Below are positions 51,108 to 62,300 of a DNA stretch of 64,000 bases, piece after piece. Where the stretch lies: contig NC_134653.1 of assembly GCF_030463565.1 (NCBI RefSeq), forward strand, positions 37,215,150 to 37,279,149, written 5' to 3'. The DNA is from Pelecanus crispus (lineage: Eukaryota; Chordata; Aves; Pelecaniformes; Pelecanidae). Made by a program: the position numbers and the translations under genes. Under the pieces are notes generated by a model, which had not been told where the DNA came from, searched no databases, and worked only from the letters and a program-made list of their open reading frames with translations. Within the stretch, counting starts at the first letter, position 1, and every line of letters starts with the position of its first letter.

Positions 51108-54055
51108 GCTTCACCAGGACGCGCGGTGTGCTGCGGGCAGCGGGCGGGAGAGCCAGCGCCGTTGCTGTTTGCCAGGGGACGACGTCTGCGCAGCGCCAAG
51201 TTGGCCGGAGGCTCGACACAACAGATCGGGGGCGCGCGCGGTGCGTGAAGCCCTCGGGACAGCCGGTGCTTCTCTCTGCCGGCCCGGCTTCTGGTGCGGC
51301 CCTCTTCCTCCTGGCTGGGGGTCCGACGCGCGTCAGCAAGTCCGGCTCCGCACAGCCGAGTCAGCGAGCCCGGCCGTGTATGCAGGGTCTGATGCAGTGT
51401 TTAATGGGGAGGATGGATGGATGGTTTATTTTAAGTTGCTTTCATGCATGCGTAGAGAAAACAGCTTACAAGAGGAGAAGGAGCAAAGGTCATCTTGCAC
51501 GCACACAAAAAAGCACGGCAAAAAGATGTTGAAATTCCACCCATTTTCTTTACCGCTGTGGCTTTATTGGGCTAGAGAGGAAGTGGGAACCTGAGGGAGG
51601 TATATTGGAGAGATGGCCTTGTGGAGTCCAAGGGAAAAATAATTTGTCCAAAAGCTTACAGTTACTTATTAAAACTTGTCACCTTCCTACTCCTCTCTTC
51701 ATATCTTTCTCCTGTTGGCTTTTTTGCATCAATCTTGTAGGTTTTTTGGGTTTTTTGGGGGTTGGTTTGTGGATGGTGATGTTTTTTTTTTCCCCTGGCT
51801 GTAGGTGTGTGGCACTTGTCCGTTCCCTCTTGATCCCGCTCTCCCTGGTGATTTAAAACCTGCTTTGGCAGGATGGAGCCCTGAGCAGTACAGACACCGG
51901 CACCGGTGGGCGAACAGCAGAACGGGGTTTGTGCGTTGTTGCACGTTTTGCAAGATGGTGATCCTTCCCCCCGAAGGATTGAGCTCTCAAACCTGAATCT
52001 GGCAGTCCCCCTAAATTGGACTCGGCTTTCTCTGGGAACTATAAAACCAGCAAATTTTCGAAACCCTTTGCTAATGGCTTACTGAGTGAAGATCAATAGA
52101 GACGCCGAGAGGAGCCAGGCCCGGAGAAAGAACATATAATGCAAGCTGCCTGATTAATTTGCTCTAGAGAATAAAAGCCTTCAGAGATGAGAATAGGGTA
52201 TAAAATAAGCAGTTATAGACTTCCTATCCACTGAGTAGAAAATGTTAACTTCTTCAGTCTGGTAAAGGGTTTCCAGCATTAGTTTTGTAATGACATAGTA
52301 CATTTAGTGTGAGAGGGAATAGTGCCTGTTCCTCTGCCACCCAAAGCCACCTTTACTTCTAATCCATGTGTCAGGCAGGTGCTGGGAAGGAGATGTGTTG
52401 GCTTCAAAACTGGAGTATGTATCTGCTTCTAATGCTCGGATTAGGTCCATGATTTCCATTGTCAGCGCAGGAGTTCGAACAGTCCTGACCGTAAACAACA
52501 GAAGCTGTTTTCTTCCCTTTTTGGCAGTTTCAGTCTGTATTTAAAAGTACTGTTTCTTCAGGAGAACTAAAGTCATCTCTGTTCTGAGTCATATTTAATC
52601 TTTGTTGGGCAACCGCATCTGGGACGGAGCATGAACGGCTGGGTCCTGAAGTTGAAGATGGGTGCTGAACAAAGAAGCAATTGGAAGTGCGTATGCGCTT
52701 CTCAAATGCTCCTCGTTCAGAGGACTGCGTCCTTCCCAAGCCAAGTGACTTGCGTACACGTGGCGTTATTTCGGTGTTGTTGGATTTTCTCCTTGATGGC
52801 TCAGGTTAGAGAGAAGTCAGTTTTCCAAAGGGAAAGAACTTCAGAGGCCGTTTTCTTGTACGCTCTTCTCTTGCCTTGATGCCCATGCTCAGACCGTTGC
52901 TTGGTGAAGAAGGGAAATCAGGAATTTTCCCAAATGGATTTTGGCCAAGAGACTGGTATTAATGTCTTCCCTCTGCTTAGAAAGGTTTCTTAATCAGAGG
53001 AGTCCAGAACTTCCAGTTTACGTCCTGGTGGTACTTCTCCAGCAGCAAAGGCGCGTGGTGGTGGTTGAGTAGATTCTGCAGTGAATACCTGGGCTTCCTG
53101 CAGGACTGTGTTTCCACGGAGAAGAAAAATGTTATCCTAAAATCTTGTGTTCATGTTTGTTCTCCAGCTACTTAACATGCACGGTTTATTTTTGGAGAAA
53201 ACAATGTCAGCCAGATTTGTGCTAATTGTTGGCAACAGTATGTTAGCCCCTCAAATGCTGACAGGGAGACAATGTTTGGTGATTGCAGCCATGCAAAGCT
53301 AAAAATGACTTTAATTAAACAATCACGAAGTACACTTTGCAATGTAGGAGTTGAACAGTGGGGTTTTTGGTTTGGAGTTTTATTTGTGTAGTTTTTTTCA
53401 CTCAGCTGATTGCAGGTGTTGTGTGACAAATTGCATCTCGTTTGTGTTCTGCCTTTAATTGTTATTCCTGAACATATGAAAAAACCGAAAACCATCATCT
53501 CTGAATTGGCGACAGGTTCCTCTCCTCATTCCTCCTCCTCTCATTCCTCCTCCCCCTTTGCTAGCATTGTAGTTACTCTATACTTTAATTGCATTTAGTT
53601 GTGGGGTTTGTTTTTTAATTTGCTCTAGTAGGGTTTTTTGGTGGTGTTTCTTTGGTTGCATTTTGACATCTTTTTTTTCTTCTTCTTTGAATGTTTGAAG
53701 ACCTCAGCTCACTTCACAGCACTGAGACTCAGCTGAGCGACAGACACTGATTTTTTTCTTGCTTTGTGTGTGAAAGCAGAGCAGGTTGGGGCGCAGTGTT
53801 GCTGCGGGCCACCTCGTGGGGTGCAGCACGGATGGGTCCCTCACCTTCCTCATGAGCTGCCCGTCCTCCGTTGGGTTTGGGGGGGCCTACAGGTACGTGG
53901 CCTCCAGCTGCAGGGGCTGCAGTGAGTCCTGCGAGCGCGCTCTGATTTTTTTTTTTTTTTTCCCCTTTTCTTTGATTGTGGGAAGGAGAAAGCAAATCCC
54001 ATCATTTGGACTTGTCGCTTGCTCATGGTGGAAACTTTAGGGAGGAAGATGTGGT
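51108..54055 (+). other. Intronic sequence without recognised gene
   Basis: The CpG-rich zone around the array continues to about 51390. Then comes ordinary T-rich sequence with a GGAT microsatellite (51411-51425), T/G-rich tracts at 51738-51768 and 53600-53660, a polypyrimidine CCT-rich tract at 53519-53560 and a T16 run near 53947. The 52010-52250 stretch is CpG-poor and motif-dense, a candidate regulatory element. No exon is recognised. Confidence 0.5.
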
Positions 54056-54348
54056 TGATAGGATGAGAGGAAATGGGCTCAAGCTGCGCCAGGGGAGGTT
54101 TAGGTTGGATATTAGGAAAAATTTCTTCACGGAAAGGGTAGTGAAGCATTGGAACAGGCTGCCCAGAGAGGTGGTGGAGTCCCCATCCCTGGAAGTGTTC
54201 AAAAAACGGGCAGAGGTGGCACTTGGGGACATGGTTTAGTCTAGTCTACCCTTGATTGGTTTAGAGTGGACTTGGTGGTATAGGTTAATGGTTGGACTGG
54301 ATGATCTTAAGGGTCTTTTCCAACCTAAACGATTCTGTGATTCTATGC
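54056..54348 (+). mobile_element. CR1 LINE 3' fragment, short
   Basis: The terminal 290 bases of a CR1 element, with the same orientation and subfamily as the copy at 49660. From 'aggaaatgggctcaagctg' to the ATTCTRTG tail I count about 17 differences between the two, or roughly 94% identity. It ends in 'gattctgtgattctatg'. It is 5'-truncated and carries no coding capacity. Confidence 0.95.
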
Positions 54349-57300
54349 CCACTGCTTTCTGTATGTCACTAGTGTCCTGGTGAGGCGCACGGGTCACTTC
54401 TGAAAGCCATCAGTAATGGTTTCTTCCACAAACCTGAGCGAGACAAGCCCGCTGCCCCAGCCCTTAGGGTGCTTTGAAGGTGCTACGCTGCGTGGGAGCA
54501 GTGGTGACTGCGCTGCAAACCAGCAAACCCATGAAATCAGCCTCTCTTCAGGCTGCGCTTGTAATGGCCTGGGGCTCCAGCTCCTTTCAAGATAGAAATC
54601 AGCCTCTTCTCTCTTTTGCCACAACTGCAGGGAACGTTAGTGGTGTGTCAGGCATGCTGCAAAGAGGAAAGGTTTCTGGTTGCTGCCAGCCTGCCCGTGG
54701 CTCTGAGTGCCACCAGCTCTTTGCTCTTTTTGTCCAGAATTGAACAGCACAGTGCATGTCTTGCCCCCAGAAGTGTTTATTTTCCTATATTTGCCTTGCT
54801 GGCAAAGGACGAGAAAGGTGGCCAAACCCTTGAAGGTGGGGAAACGGGACCAGAGAGGAGAAGTGATGGATGGAGCGGGCTGGAAGGCTGCCTCTGGTTC
54901 TTGCGTCTGTTTGCTGTAGCCTTTTGCTTTTGGCCAAGTCGCCTGTAATTCACTGCACCATCACCCAGCTTTGACTTCCCGGTCGTGGTTTGTGGTCGTG
55001 GCTTTTCGGCTGCTGTGTGATGTCGCATGCAGCATGGCTCTCTTGCCGATTTCCTCTGCTCTTGTTACAAGTGAGATGGCTGCTCAGGTATGTAAGAGCA
55101 TATATATCCTATATGTAAGCTGAGTAGCAGCCCCTCAGAAAAAGATATTCAGTGAGCATTGAAGGGCGGAATGTTTTGGCAAAGCAGGGGGGTTAAAACT
55201 GCTGTGGGATGCCTAGATTGAGCAAAGGTGGTGGTGGGTTGGGGGATAGGCGGCCTTTTGATGGAGAAAATCGGAGCAGCTTGTCCTTTTTGGGCTGCAA
55301 AGAGCAGTGCAGCTTTGGTCGCCCTCATTTAAAGTGTTTAAGGTGATGTTAATGCTCCTGGCTGAAAATTCAGTTTAAAGTAGCTCTGAAAGGGTGAATC
55401 TGTGGGGAGGGCTGGGCTCTCTGGCTGTGGAAGCGTTAGGCGATACGTGTGAGACTCTGTCTTACAAGACTTGAAGGAGGATAAATTGGTGTTGCTGGAG
55501 GCCAAGAAAGTGGAGGGTAGTCATATTACTGATCATCGTGTCTGGCTAGCCTTGCATATGTACAGTGGATTTATACGGTCGTCCTTTTGAAATTTATTTT
55601 CTGTGTCTCTACTTCTTTTTTCCCTCCAATCAAAATATTTTCAGTGCTGCTTGCTTTTTTTTTTTTTTTTAACTAAAACCCTAATGTGTGACCCAATGAG
55701 CATCTTAAATATTGTTTCCCTGGCTCACAAGGAGTGCAGAGAACGCTCTGCTGAGCCTGGTGCGGAGGAGCTCCGCAGCATTTCGTGCTGTCTTGGGGGT
55801 CTTCCAAAACCCCCGGGAGCCCGGCTTGGCCTTTGGAGGAAGAGGAGCGTTTGCTGTCGCAGGACACACAGATAGTTGCTGTGCAGCCGGTGGAATTACC
55901 GACTGACTCATTTGGAAGTGTGCTTAGGCACCATGTGGTTTATTGTCAAGTTTCATTATAATTTCTCAAAATCTTAATGAGGAAGTTTGGAAAGAAAAAA
56001 AAAAAAAACAAACCCACACTCAGGAATGATGAATGTTCTCCAAAGTAATAGTATTAAATTTATTTTAATTTAATTTTTCTTTAAATCTGTATATGCTTGT
56101 AGAAGTTGATGCTTCTGACTCTAGGGAGGTTCTTGTTAACAGCCCTGTAGTCCTGTTGATGGCAATTGTAGTAAATGAATTTTAATAAATACGAAATTAT
56201 GATTCTGTTGCACTTCCCCATCCCTATTGAAATACAACTGTGATTTGGCCTGAAACACACCTTTTTACTTTTGTTCTATAGAATAATGAGGCTTATGGGG
56301 CTGTTTTTTTTTCTCTTTTTCTTTTCCTTGAGAAATCAATTAGATATTTCATGTGATGCCAGAGTAAACAGTGCATTCCAGAGCAGAGTAAAGAGCACAG
56401 CAGCTTTGACTCTGGTTCCAGTGTTGCATCTTGTCTACCTTAAATCTCTAGCCATTTTAAAACCACTTAGAATTAATTATCTAGGCTTTAAAGCTCCCCT
56501 TCTCTGGCTCCTGCCTCCAGTAGCCAGCCACAGAAAAGAGGGCTTGGATATAAATAAATGGTGTTGCATTGCATTCTCTGGTTTGAAGACATCTTTTTTT
56601 CCCTTCATTTATAGCCTTTCAAGTGGAATTGCCTATTGAAATGTGACTATTGGTGTTGAATCAAGTGGCAGGGCTCCATGAGGCTTCGGAGTGCTGTGCA
56701 GTGACAGTGCGGAGGAAATTAGGTGTTTCAAAGAACCGAACAAATTAGAAGGCAGAGAGCGCTTCTTAGGGCATATTAAAATAGCACAGTTTTAAAGGGC
56801 CTTTGAACTTATTTTTCAGTGGCTGGGTCAGAAACACGCTGTTTCGCCTGACAAAACTACTCTTTCCCCTTCTGTTTCCTTGCCTTGCTGGGTTGAGGGG
56901 AAGCAAGAAAGGAGATCTTCTATAAAAGCAAGCTGGCCCAAACCCTTAAATCAGTTGGGTTTGTTGGGGTTTCTTAAGTATGCTTCCAACACTGTTAGCA
57001 CTGGTCATACATTTCTTAATTCTTGCTTTGCTGTGGTGGTTATTAAACCCTTTTGCTGGCCACAACTCAAAACTCTTCGGTGCGTGCTGTCGGCCACTGG
57101 AGTTTCTTCCAGCAGGTAAGTGCATTGTGCAGAAGGCCTTTAGAGCATCTTCATCGCTCTTAGCCGTTTGCAGTTCAGTTCATGATGGGTATAAGCTGTC
57201 CTTACTCATGAAGGATGGCTAAGTTACCCCGTTCTGCCTCTGTCCACCAGTATCTAGTTTAATGTAAAAAGCGTAGAACAAGTGCTCTGTAAGGAGGAGG

Positions 57301-59280
57301 AGTTATTTCCCTGTTTTGCTTGTGCATGAAAATGTGCTAGAGGGAAAAAACAACCCAGGAGAAGGGCTTGTTTGCAGTCGGAGGAGCTGGATGTGCTGGC
57401 TTCTCGTGCGGTGGATTGTGTAATAAATAAAAAGCCAACACCCCAAAAAAACCCAGCAGTGCCTAACGAAGACGGGCAGCGTGAATATTTTGGCCCATAT
57501 TAAAATTAGCTGGCAGCAGCGTGGTTTGTAAAGAGATGATTCCCCAGTAAAAAGGGGAGAGCATGGAAGGGAGAGTAGCAGTGCCAGTGGAGGGGGAGTG
57601 CTTGCAGCGGGTGTTGCTGTGTACCTGGCTTAACCCCTCTTGTCCCTCCTCCCGTCTTTCCACCGAAACGCCAAGCAGCCTGCTGTGGCCATCTTTGCTC
57701 AAACAGCTTTTATTTTCATTCTTCACTGTGAGAAACTGCTCCAATTTTAGTAAGGCAGTGGGTAGAAACAAACTAAGAAACTACTTGGTTGGAGGAAACG
57801 TAGCATATCCCAATTAGCCTGAAGAGGCAAGAAGAAAAACATTGAGAGCAAACCCAAGCAAGCAGCCAGGAAAGCCGGCACTGTTTATTTTTGGCAGGAG
57901 CTGCTGAATGGAAGCTGCTTGTAGTTAATGCTGTCAGTGGCAAGACGCAGCCAGGGTCAGGTTACAGCTCGGATTCAGTGACCAGAAATGCTTTTCTCCT
58001 TGCTCTCTCCTGGTTTTTCTCCCCTTCTCCTCCTTTTGCATGGACCATCGGAGAACTTCTCTGTTCCTCCCTGGCCCTGGGTGCCCTGGGAGGAAGACGC
58101 TGGGGCGGTGAAACCATTTCCAGCAACCCCAGCAGCTCGGTAGCTATTGCAGGTTGGGGAGGGGTCCAGGTACGCCCGTCGTACCCATCCTGACGCCGCG
58201 AGAGCCGCTTGTGTTTCAAAGCGTTGCAGCAGCAAGCTTTATGGGGAGAGCCGACCGGGGCCAGTGCCGCGACCGGGGCCGGTACTGCTTTGGCAAAGGG
58301 GGCAGGAGCTGCTGCAATGGCTTCTAGCACTGAGATCCAGGGTCTGCACGTAGATCCAGGCCGGGCAGGTATGAAATCAGCATGCGTACGGTGTATTATA
58401 TGGATCAGATCTCGTAATGCCAGGGTTTGATCACAGCAATGTGTAGAAATGAAGGCTTTTGATATGAATGAAATACCCTGTTGAAAGACAGATAGTGGAA
58501 TTCCTTAGAAAACAATTGGGGGATGTGCTGGAAGATAGAAAATGCATTTGCAGGTGGGTGGGAAAAGAGACCTTTCCTTTCCTGATGCGTGTCCTCCCCC
58601 ACTGCTGTCTCTCACCCCTCGGCTGTCTGTGGCAGCTGGGTGGCCCATGCTTTCCACGGGGCAAAATTAAACCAGGAAAGATGAAAGAGCTTTCAGTGCA
58701 CGCCGGAGCTGGCAAGAGGGGTCTAGGAAGCTCAGGCTTCCTTCCTCGCATCAGAAAGTGAGGGTTGGGATACCTTTACTGCACCGGCTATTATTTTTCC
58801 CATTTCTGCTGCTGGCCTGAACGCACTGTGTGCAGGCTGCGGTATTAAGCTCTTTTCCACCCAAGTTTGCAGTTGTCTGTCCGGTTTTAAAGCGTGCCGG
58901 TGCAGAAGGAAGGGTATCCCGGGGTACCTAGGGCAGCCTTACCCCGGCAAAGGCTCTCAATAGCTTTTACCATAGTTGTTACAATTGGCCAAATCTTGGG
59001 TAGCCTTTGAAGAAGTACAGCCAGAAGCACGTGCAAGTGTAAATCCTAAAATAAGTAGCGAAGCTGTTGGCATCTCATCACGTTGGGAGAGCAGCTATTT
59101 TCCTGTGCAGCCATCTGAAGGTGGCTTTATTGTCGGTGGCAAAATTTCGCGTTCCAGGGTGTTGAGTTGGGCGTTGCATGGGGGTTCCTCACCCCAACTG
59201 TGTGGCGGGATGCGTGCGGCGGGCCTGGCTGTGCGATGGGGCCAGGTGAGCTTGTGGACCCTCCAGCCTGGCCGGGCGAG
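54349..59280 (+). other. Intronic sequence without recognised gene
   Basis: No supported exon. It includes a T run near 55657, A runs near 55996 and 57444, and CpG pockets around 58180-58290. AT-rich, CpG-poor sequence at 56300-56640 contains TAATTA-type words. Open frames up to 124 codons have no recognisable content. Confidence 0.5.
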
Positions 59281-59304
59281 GACTTGACACCATGGTGTCA
59301 AGTC
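59281..59304. promoter_or_regulatory. 24-bp perfect palindrome with NKX/T-box-like half-sites
   Basis: GACTTGACACCA is followed directly by its exact reverse complement. Further TCAAGT words follow at 59303-59308 and 59314-59319, and a TTGACCT nuclear-receptor-like half-site at 59322. The TGACACC/GGTGTCA arms resemble T-box half-sites, and the CTTGA/TCAAG cores resemble NKX2-type sites. Both assignments are inference from motif shape. The palindrome itself is read directly. Confidence 0.5.
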
Positions 59305-62300
59305 AAGTTGCTGTCAAGTTGTTGACCTCTAGGACAAGGTCTCTAAAATTGCCACAGGATGCAGCAGTTCCAAAGTCACTTTTTGTTTGCTCCTCTCCAG
59401 AATCTTAAAAGGAGCTAAATGTCAAACTAAGAAAACAACCTAACAACAAACAACCAACCCCCCTCCCAAACCCAAGCAAACAAAAAAACCCAACCACCCA
59501 TGAACAACAACAACAACAAAACCCCCAAACAATTGTAAAACTATGTTTTGTCATTATCTCCCTCCCTCCAATTGCTATATCGCTTGTTTTCTTTCAAGGA
59601 GGAAGAAACCAATGCATAATTTGTCTACATTTGTAGATTACAAGAGTCTTAACTCTTCTCAAAACAGAATATGGAGTAGAAGTTTAAATATAATTTTGCA
59701 AGGTAAATAGTTTCCCTTAGTCTTCCAGTGCAACCACTTTAAATACTTGTATTCCCCGTTTTGCAGTTCCTGGATTGAAGCAGCAAAGAAAAATCCCCCA
59801 CCAGCTTCCACTGAACTGTGCGCGGAGATCTATTATCTGGCCCGCAGTCTGGTGTGTTTATTAATACCTTTTGCTACAGTGTTACAGTTCATTAACACCA
59901 AGTTGGGAAGTTTTAAATCCAGACAACAAATACTTGCTAATTAGAGTTAATGGGTAGCTTGTTGCAGCTGTAATCTTCTCTTTTGCTTTAATGGCTTTAA
60001 AAAAAAAAACCAAACCCCACATCTTAAGAAGTTGCTTTTTGTGTGGCAGAACTGTTGGAAAATTGGTCATCTCCTGGCAGGGAATGTCCGTGTTATTTTT
60101 CTTTCTCCTCCCTCCAAATCAATGATTATAACTAGTTTTCTCCTTATGGTTCCCTTTTTGGCAACTGCGTAAGAGTTCGGGTATGAAAAACAGCATTTGC
60201 ATTTCTGTATGAAAGTGCAAAATTGAGATGCATTGGCTGTAGCACTGGAGAGCCCCGCTGCATTTTTCCTATTCCCATTTAGTGAGAAGCAAAGATTAGC
60301 TGCAGCTCAGCCATCCTGCAACATTTCTGGAAGTAACTGAAAATCCATCTAATTGCTAAGCCAAAAACTAATAAAAAGCACATATGTGCAGCTCCCACAA
60401 AGGAGAGCGGCTAAAGATTGGAAGGCTATTGTAATCTTATCTCAGTGGGGAAAAAATTAAGGATTTATTTGGCTCAAGTTATTCTCTTTGTCTGCTTAGC
60501 CGTGTCTGATGAGAATCAATAATGACCATCTTCGTACCAAACTGGCGTTTGATTAAATTCTCTCCTTTTTCCTCTTTGGGCGCTCGCTTGCGTGGCTGGG
60601 ACGGACTCTCGGTAGCTGGTTCGGGTGAACTCCATTAGCCCGGCTGGCTGACAAAACCCTGGTACGTGGCGCTGAAGCTGAAATCTGAGAGCCGCCGTTC
60701 CTGGGTTTTAGCAAGCCGGAGGCAGGCGAGGCTTGCGCAGAGGCTGGCTGCGTGCACGGCGCTGCCGGGAGCGCTCCTGCGGAGCTCGGCTTTGGCTGCC
60801 GTCGTGGGCTACTCTCAACGCGCCGTTTGTTGTGGCTACTGAAAGGTTTCAGTTTTCCGTAAGGGGACTGAGTTTTCCTAGATGCTCATGTAGCATCCGC
60901 TTCGTATTAGGGCTGGGGTAACAGCGTGCCTTTTTTTCTAAGATTAGCAACTCCGGCCTTTGGAATGATACCCTTTGAATGCTGGAGGCTCTTGCATTTT
61001 GAGATCAACCGGAGTTGACTACGGTCATGTAGATGTTGACGGTTACACCTGTTTAACACAGACATTGCTGACTTAAACTGCTTTGGTTGTAAATTAAGGG
61101 AAGGAAGGGTAAGGAGTAAATAAATACATTGGTACGTTTCCTTCAATACACACACCCGAGCCAGAGATGAGTTTCCAGCAGCGGCAGCTCATTGAGTTGA
61201 TTCACTTAATTCAAACATATTGGCAGTGCCTCCATAAGTGGTGGGACTAAACACTAACTTGAAAATTAAATATTGAAACAATTGCTCTTTACTGCTGGGG
61301 AAAAAAAAAATATCTTGAATTATTTCCTTTTTAAAGGAAACATGTCAAAGCTCTGGATGGAAATGGTTGGTGTTTTTTTCTGGAAAAAGCGCGCTGAGCA
61401 GTAACCAGCAGCTGCGTTTGTTCCTTTCGAAGCGTCTGCTGGAAGAGCTGACTGGGAAGAAGTGCGTCGGGGACGCCCAAGCGGGGGAATCCGGTGCTCC
61501 TAACCGGGCACACGAATATTCATGTCCTTAAGAACTGAGTTTAAAGTTTAATAGGCAAGTGTAACTGTTGAGAAGGCAGATGTACTAGTTCAGTCGTGCA
61601 GAGACTTCTCACATGTTTACAGTTAAGGAAACGGGAAGTCCCATGGGAAGTTGGGGGAAGTACTTGGAAACACGCTGTGGCTCTCTGCTGGATCAAGGCT
61701 AATGCTGTATTCCTTTGGTTTTTTTCTTTTTTTTTTTTTTTTTCCCTTTTCCTACTAATATTTTGTTAGCCAAAAAAATTGAAAATGGTACAGCAGTGCT
61801 TGTAGCTGATTTCTTATTCACAGAGTCCTGGAGCGATTCCTAGATTTTCTGGTAAGCTGTTGAAATGACTCTCATTTCACTGCTGCTAATATAAACCTTG
61901 CTAGCGAGACAAAACAAGAATTTGCTTTACCCGGAGCCTGGATGGGCCACCACGGTGTCCCTGCGACACCTGGCCCCAAGTCAGGCGTTACCCCATCCTG
62001 CTGCCCGTAGCGCAGCCCGCAGGAGGTGCCAGCTCTGAATGTGATTTGCTAGTTGTTTTGCCATATATCGCGCTTATTCTATGAAGGGGAATAAACCGTG
62101 CTGTGCTATCGCGTCCTGTAACTGAGCCTGTGCAATCTTTTCATTCCCTTTAGTGAGCTTCACCCACTCTTTTGAGCAGATGGGAGATTGCCTGGCAAGG
62201 CTCGGGGAGGGTTTGTGCTGGCCACTGCTCAAAGCACTTTTGGGCCTTTTGAAAGTGGAATTAAGACTTTTAAGAAATGGTGTAGTTTGTTGGCAGAAAA

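Noticed and set aside
50597..51594. Repetitive Arg/Ala-rich frames on both strands at the 68-bp array
   Set aside because: The 68-base period rotates the reading frame each unit, so the repeated peptides are a by-product of the DNA repeat.
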